In this document: positions 35,059-39,153 of the stretch, piece by piece
Layout: each line of letters begins with the position of its first letter
How positions within the stretch are numbered: the first letter of the stretch is position 1
NCBI GenBank assembly: GCA_002292215.1
Contig: DBBN01000068.1
Span: 1 to 39,153, forward strand
Source of the DNA: Glaciecola sp. UBA983
GTDB taxonomy: Bacteria; Pseudomonadota; Gammaproteobacteria; Enterobacterales; Alteromonadaceae
DNA: 39,153 nt
Direction: 5' to 3'
Notes under the pieces: model-generated
The model's input: only the letters and a program-made list of their open reading frames with translations
Database searches by the model: none
Told to the model about the DNA's origin: nothing
Made by a program: the position numbers and the translations under genes

Positions 35059-36531
35059 ATGAAAGAATTATCGGATATTGGTTTAGTTGGTTTGGCCGTG
35101 ATGGGAGAAAATCTCATCCTAAATATGGCGTCCAAAGGCTTTACTGTCACGGCGTTTAACCGTAGCTATGACAAAGTTGAAAAATTTCTCAACGGTCGAG
35201 CTCAAGGTGAAAGTATTCGCGGTGCCAAAGATATCCCTGAGCTAGTTGCATCCCTATCTAGCCCTCGTAAAATCATGTTAATGGTTAAAGCGGGTCAGCC
35301 AGTGGATGATTTCATTGAGCAGTTAATTCCTCATCTCGACGCTGGTGATATAATTATCGATGGTGGTAATACGCATTACCCAGATTCAAATCGTCGAACT
35401 GCTTATCTCGCTGAAAAAGGCTTATATTACATTGGAACTGGTGTTTCAGGTGGTGAAGAGGGCGCTTTAAAGGGCCCATCTATCATGCCAGGTGGTGCGA
35501 GTGCAGCATGGCCACATGTGAAAGATATTTTCCAGTCAATCTCTGCAAAAGTCGCGGACAGCAACGGTGACTTAACTGTACCTTGTTGTGATTGGGTCGG
35601 TGATGACGGTGCTGGCCATTTTGTGAAGATGGTTCATAACGGTATTGAATACGGTGATATGCAATTGATTTGTGAAGCGTATCATATCCTACATGATCTC
35701 ATTGGCTTAAACGCGGATGAAATCGGTGATGTGTTTGAAGCATGGAGCAAAACCGAACTAGATAGCTATTTAGTCGATATTTCGATTGATATTTTCCGTT
35801 ATAAAGACACTGATGGCGCGCCATTAATTGAAAAGATCTTAGATACTGCTGGCCAAAAAGGGACGGGTAAGTGGACGGGGGTTACTGCTCTAGAATTAGG
35901 TGTGCCACTGACATTGATCACGGAATCAGTATTCGCTCGTTGTATCTCTGCACAAAAAGACGCACGAGTGCATGCATCTAGCATTCTTAAGGGACCCAGT
36001 GTCCCAGAGTTTGTGGGCGATAAAACCCAGTTTATTGAAGCATTACGCCAAGCCTTGTTAATGGCAAAAATGATCTCTTATGCTCAAGGTTATGATTTAA
36101 TGACCGAAGCGGCAAAAGAATTTGGTTGGGAATTAAATTACGGCGGCATTGCATTGATGTGGCGTGGTGGATGTATTATTCGTTCTGCGTTCCTAGATAA
36201 TATCAAAACAGCTTATGATAACAATCCTGAGTTATCTAACTTGTTACTTGACCCGTATTTTAGTAACACAGTAGTTAATGCACAATCTGGTATTCGTCAG
36301 GTTATCGGCAATGCAACAATAGCTGGTATCCCTGTACCATGTTTAAGTGCAGCGCTAACGTATTTTGATAGCTTACGTACGGCACGCTTGCCAGCTAACT
36401 TATTACAAGCACAGCGTGACTATTTTGGTGCACATACTTATGAACGCTTAGATGGCCCTCGTGGCCAGTTTCATCACACAAATTGGACGGGGCGCGGTGG
36501 TGATACGGCATCAACCACTTATGATGTATAA
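35059..36531 (+). CDS. gnd: 6-phosphogluconate dehydrogenase, decarboxylating
   Basis: 490 residues. It oxidises 6-phosphogluconate to ribulose-5-phosphate plus CO2 in the oxidative pentose phosphate pathway. The NADP fold opens IGLVGLAVMGENLILNMASK. DGGNTHYPDSNRR, GVSGGEEGALKGPSIMPGG and HFVKMVHNGIEYGDMQLICE follow, with the catalytic Lys and Glu in this last segment. QKGTGKWT and the C-terminal tail GRGGDTAS are intact. ATG 35059 has AGGG about 8 nt upstream. It is transcribed away from the AlkC-type gene and has its own terminator. Confidence 0.97.
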   Translation: MKELSDIGLVGLAVMGENLILNMASKGFTVTAFNRSYDKVEKFLNGRAQGESIRGAKDIPELVASLSSPRKIMLMVKAGQPVDDFIEQLIPHLDAGDIIIDGGNTHYPDSNRRTAYLAEKGLYYIGTGVSGGEEGALKGPSIMPGGASAAWPHVKDIFQSISAKVADSNGDLTVPCCDWVGDDGAGHFVKMVHNGIEYGDMQLICEAYHILHDLIGLNADEIGDVFEAWSKTELDSYLVDISIDIFRYKDTDGAPLIEKILDTAGQKGTGKWTGVTALELGVPLTLITESVFARCISAQKDARVHASSILKGPSVPEFVGDKTQFIEALRQALLMAKMISYAQGYDLMTEAAKEFGWELNYGGIALMWRGGCIIRSAFLDNIKTAYDNNPELSNLLLDPYFSNTVVNAQSGIRQVIGNATIAGIPVPCLSAALTYFDSLRTARLPANLLQAQRDYFGAHTYERLDGPRGQFHHTNWTGRGGDTASTTYDV

Positions 36532-36581
36532 AGTTGTCTTTCAACAATAAAAACAACAATAAGTTTTAGATAAATGTTAAC

Positions 36582-36616
36582 AAAAGGTCACGCCAGTAAT
36601 GTCGTGGCCTTTTTTA
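36582..36616 (+). terminator. Terminator after gnd
   Basis: AAAAGGTCACG (36582-36592) pairs with CGTGGCCTTTT (36603-36613), with one G-T pair, around a 10-nt loop, and runs into a T tract. It begins about 50 nt after the gnd stop and should end that transcript. Confidence 0.7.
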
Positions 36617-36803
36617 TTTTCAATTGTTAATTATCTCGCTAGGCTTAATATCTCACCAACCCTCTATAAGTAAAACCTGCCTTGTCGGCCCTTTACATAG
36701 TAATTTATCCTTTACACTTACGCATATCAGACATTGTAGATGAGTATATATTGGCGACAAAACAAGTTATATTAATTGTTGGTTACTTTTTTTTAACAAA
36801 CAG

Positions 36804-36831
36804 TTGATATTTTTTGTTAAATATTTATACT
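36804..36831 (+). promoter_or_regulatory. GH16 promoter
   Basis: TTGATA (36804-36809), a 16-nt spacer and TATACT (36826-36831): five of six matches in the -10 and good agreement in the -35. The predicted start point falls at about 36838, inside the first LacI-type operator. Confidence 0.6.
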
Positions 36832-36836
36832 GGCTG

Positions 36837-36850
36837 TGGAAGCGCTTACA
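36837..36850. promoter_or_regulatory. LacI-family operator 1
   Basis: TGGAAGCGCTTACA, a palindrome with one mismatch around the central CpG and of the usual LacI-family form. It overlaps the predicted transcription start, where a bound repressor would block initiation. Confidence 0.7.
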
Positions 36851-36878
36851 TTTACGTTTCTATTTTTTGGAAAATAGA

Positions 36879-36892
36879 TGTAAGCGCTTACA
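36879..36892. promoter_or_regulatory. LacI-family operator 2
   Basis: TGTAAGCGCTTACA, a perfect 14-bp palindrome, extended by AT to 16 bp. Its centre lies 42 bp, four helical turns, from that of operator 1, so both face the same side of the DNA. It lies between the promoter and the ATG at 36929. Confidence 0.75.
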
Positions 36893-36928
36893 TTAACTAG
36901 GCGCGTTTTTCTTAATAGGGTTGAACAC

Positions 36929-39153
36929 ATGAAAAACAGAATGACAAATTTCACCAAATTAGGTGCAGTATTATCTGTACTAACGTTGACTGCCTGTGGC
37001 GGTGGAACGGAAACAAAGACTGATTTAAACGCAGTCAATCCTTCAGCACCAGTCGATGACTGGCGTCTTGTCTGGAGTGACGAATTCGATGGGACTGCCA
37101 TTAATGCCGACAATTGGACACATGAAGTCAATTGTCTTGGTGGCGGCAACCAGGAAAAACAGTGCTATACAGATACTGCGGAGAATTCATCCGTAAGTGA
37201 TGGTATGCTCAAAATTGTAGCTAAAGCAGCTCCAGAAGGTTCGAGTCAGCCTTATACCTCAGCTCGAATGACAACTCAAAATAAAGTCGATATCCAATAC
37301 GGCCGTGTTGAGATGAGAGCTAAATTACCAAAAGGTCAAGGTTCTTGGCCTGCATTTTGGATGATGCCGACTGATTCAGTATATGGCGGTTGGCCTAAAT
37401 CAGGTGAAATTGACATTATGGAAGCGGTCAATTTAGGTGCTGCGCGTGCAGATGGTACTGAAGAAAAAAGTATTTACGGTACCATTCATTACGGCGCAGG
37501 TCCTGGAAGTGATTTCTCAGGTAACTCTCATTCGCCAACGACGAGTCCAGCAGATTCATTTAATACCTATGCAATTGAGTGGCAGGAAGGTGAGATACGT
37601 TGGTATTTCAATAATGTCCTTTATGCAACTCAACGTCAGTCTAAACTTCGTACGACGGGTGATGGAACTGTATTAGGTCTAAGTCACCGTGGTTGGTATG
37701 CAGAGCTATATGATATAGCAACGGGTCAATTAGGTACTGATTATTCTCCGGCTCCATTTGATCAAGACTTTTTCATGATATTAAATGTCGCAGTCGGTGG
37801 ACAGTGGCCTGAAGGTGTTAATGAAGGTGGTATTGATGCTAGCGCATTTGCGGAAGGTCAGACTTTAGAAGTTGATTATGTTCGTGTGTACAAATGTTCA
37901 GCCGATCCAGATACGGGTCGTGGATGTGAAACCGTTGCACCAGGGTATGATATTGATACAGCTGATGGCGGCATGTTAGTCGAAGGTCGTGCACCTGCCC
38001 CAACATTAGTTGCTGGCGCACCGAATCCTATTACTATTTTTGACGACGAAATCAACATTAACTGGGTTGCTTGGGATTGTTGTGGCGGTTCTACTCCTGG
38101 CTTAGTAGCTGATGATGCTGAACGCGGAAATGTGTATGAATTTGCAGTGCAAAACGGTAACGATGGCACTGTATTTGGTGTGATTACACGTTCGGCATTT
38201 TTATCTTCAGATCCAACTTCTCCATCAAGAGCAACCCCTCATAATGCCTTAGGCATGATTGATGGTGGTTACATTACCTTTGATATGAAAGTGATCACTG
38301 CTCCGACTGGTCCAGATTCTGTTTGGAAGTTCAAAATTGAAGCTGATGAAGCCGCAGGTGGAGCTTGGGAAGCTGATCTAACGACATTTGGCGATGCGCC
38401 AGTAGTCGGTCAATGGACAACATATCGCATACCATTGCAAGATGTTGCTGATAATGGTGTTGATATTTCGTTAATTGATGTCCTAATGGTATTCCCTGCA
38501 TGGATGACCGGTGCAGATGCAGTATTCCGTTTAGACAACATCGCAATATTACAAGATACCGCCGGTGTTTCTTACCCTGAATTCCCTGTTTCAACTAATA
38601 CAGATTGGGCATTGTGGGATTGTTGTGGTGGTTCAACACCTGCACTAGTAACGGATGCCGAAAAAGGTCAAGTAGTCGAATTTGCTGTATTGAATGGTAA
38701 TTCGGGCACAGTGCTTGGTTTTAATACTCGCAGTGACAGCGGCGGTAACGATGCACCTTTAAATGTAACTGAAATTGCAGCTAATGGCGTGTTATCTTTT
38801 GATTTAAAAGTAATTAATGCTCCTGCGGCAGGAAATGAAGCTTGGATGTTGAAAGTTGAATCGGCTGGTGCAACAGGTGCAACAGAAGTTAACTTAAATA
38901 CCAGTTCTGAAGGTGTTAATCCATCAGATGTATGGCAAACATTCACCTTCCCGATTGCTGATTTAATGGATGCAGGTTCAATTGATCCAAGTGCGTTAGA
39001 TGTCATTATGTTGTTCCCAGCTTGGGGTTCAGGTGCTGATACAGTATTCCGCGTAGCGGATGTTAAGTTTCATGTCCCTGGCTCGGGTGCAGCGGCTCCA
39101 ATAGCACCACTTGCAACGTTCATTGATTCAGGTTCTGTTAATGAGAACTGGGC
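36929..39153 (+). CDS. GH16 beta-glucanase lipoprotein, 3' end outside window
   Basis: At least 741 codons, open to the window edge. A lipoprotein signal ends LTLTAC with Cys23, so it is probably anchored in the outer membrane. The GH16 domain (about 45-320) has WSDEFDG, the catalytic stretch GEIDIMEAV (E160, D162, E165), FHTYAIEW-like NTYAIEWQEGEIRWYF, and the terminal VDYVRVYKC. This architecture fits laminarinase or a related beta-1,3-glucanase; porphyranase or agarase is less likely, but substrate class is inferred. Two beta-rich C-terminal repeats follow, and a third begins at the edge. A LacI-type repressor probably controls it. Confidence 0.88.
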   Translation, partial: MKNRMTNFTKLGAVLSVLTLTACGGGTETKTDLNAVNPSAPVDDWRLVWSDEFDGTAINADNWTHEVNCLGGGNQEKQCYTDTAENSSVSDGMLKIVAKAAPEGSSQPYTSARMTTQNKVDIQYGRVEMRAKLPKGQGSWPAFWMMPTDSVYGGWPKSGEIDIMEAVNLGAARADGTEEKSIYGTIHYGAGPGSDFSGNSHSPTTSPADSFNTYAIEWQEGEIRWYFNNVLYATQRQSKLRTTGDGTVLGLSHRGWYAELYDIATGQLGTDYSPAPFDQDFFMILNVAVGGQWPEGVNEGGIDASAFAEGQTLEVDYVRVYKCSADPDTGRGCETVAPGYDIDTADGGMLVEGRAPAPTLVAGAPNPITIFDDEININWVAWDCCGGSTPGLVADDAERGNVYEFAVQNGNDGTVFGVITRSAFLSSDPTSPSRATPHNALGMIDGGYITFDMKVITAPTGPDSVWKFKIEADEAAGGAWEADLTTFGDAPVVGQWTTYRIPLQDVADNGVDISLIDVLMVFPAWMTGADAVFRLDNIAILQDTAGVSYPEFPVSTNTDWALWDCCGGSTPALVTDAEKGQVVEFAVLNGNSGTVLGFNTRSDSGGNDAPLNVTEIAANGVLSFDLKVINAPAAGNEAWMLKVESAGATGATEVNLNTSSEGVNPSDVWQTFTFPIADLMDAGSIDPSALDVIMLFPAWGSGADTVFRVADVKFHVPGSGAAAPIAPLATFIDSGSVNENW
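38063..39153 (+). repeat. 181-residue repeats in the GH16 protein
   Basis: The repeat opens with a Trp at residues 379, 560 and 741 (bases 38063, 38606 and 39149), a period of exactly 543 bp. The first two share WDCCGGSTP, EFAV-NGN-GTV and FPAW---AD-VFR. Only the first codon of the third is inside the window. They resemble carbohydrate-binding beta-sandwiches, but I cannot assign a family. Confidence 0.8.

Larger units (their letters stand above)
36532..36928 (+). promoter_or_regulatory. gnd/GH16 intergenic region
   Basis: About 397 bp. It holds the gnd terminator (36582-36616), an AT-rich stretch without any gene I can support, then the GH16 promoter and two LacI-type operators. Between the operators CTATTTT (36860-36866) and AAAATAG (36871-36877) form a small hairpin around TTGG. 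Confidence 0.6.

Noticed and set aside
36860..36877. CTATTTT/AAAATAG hairpin as an attenuator of the GH16 gene
   Set aside because: The stem is AT-only and short, with no following T tract.
1..39153. tRNA, rRNA, CRISPR, insertion sequence, prophage or integrase
   Set aside because: I read the intergenic regions and found no array of spaced repeats, no transposase or integrase motifs and no tRNA-like cloverleaf, but I could not run a covariance search.

Overview
The window looks like chromosome from a marine gammaproteobacterium of the Alteromonadales, most like the Alteromonadaceae (Paraglaciecola/Glaciecola/Alteromonas type). This rests on gene content (glmU-glmR-glmS, a biosynthetic arginine decarboxylase, a GH16 lipoprotein beta-glucanase with LacI-type operators, an AlkC-type HEAT protein), on moderately AT-rich DNA and on gammaproteobacterial protein style. 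The genus is inference. I see no tRNA, rRNA, CRISPR array, insertion sequence or prophage.

Layout. 1-2.1 kb: a conserved small protein, a double-cupin protein, and (minus strand) a response regulator whose GGDEF domain is degenerate. 2.2-6.5 kb: a tight plus-strand run of speA, alkA, ogt and an EamA permease, overlapping or almost touching. 6.5-10.7 kb: the UDP-GlcNAc supply genes glmU, a DeoR regulator (glmR type) and glmS. 10.7-15.4 kb: a Ca2+/Na+ antiporter, diverging from a MacA-like adaptor, ABC ATPase and FtsX/MacB-type permease. 15.5-16.3 kb: a convergent pair of small genes, DUF1456 (YehS) and DUF3820.

16.4-29.0 kb is the most unusual region. A seven-gene minus-strand operon runs from an alkyl-DHAP-synthase-like flavoprotein through a GlpD-like glycerol-3-phosphate dehydrogenase, an FGGY kinase without glycerol-kinase substrate residues, a DUF3604 protein and two parvulin-like proteins to a HupE/UreJ membrane protein. 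An AraC regulator is divergent from it, and a GMC alcohol dehydrogenase lies beyond the regulator, also on the minus strand. A roughly 47-bp element is present upstream of both the operon and the GMC gene, in the same orientation relative to each, which points to one regulon. The enzymes would make a coherent route for breaking down glycerol ether lipids (1-O-alkylglycerols): phosphorylate, oxidise to alkyl-DHAP, split to DHAP plus fatty alcohol, oxidise the alcohol. This is a hypothesis from gene content and residues, not an established function.

29.2-33.2 kb: an arsenic operon (arsR-arsC-arsH-acr3) followed by a membrane GGDEF protein ending at a strong terminator. 33.2-36.6 kb: azoR, an AlkC-type DNA glycosylase gene apparently broken by an internal deletion with a frame change, and gnd. 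36.5 kb to the end: an intergenic region with a sigma70-like promoter and two LacI-family palindromes, driving a GH16 lipoprotein with C-terminal repeats of exactly 181 residues. The window ends inside that gene.
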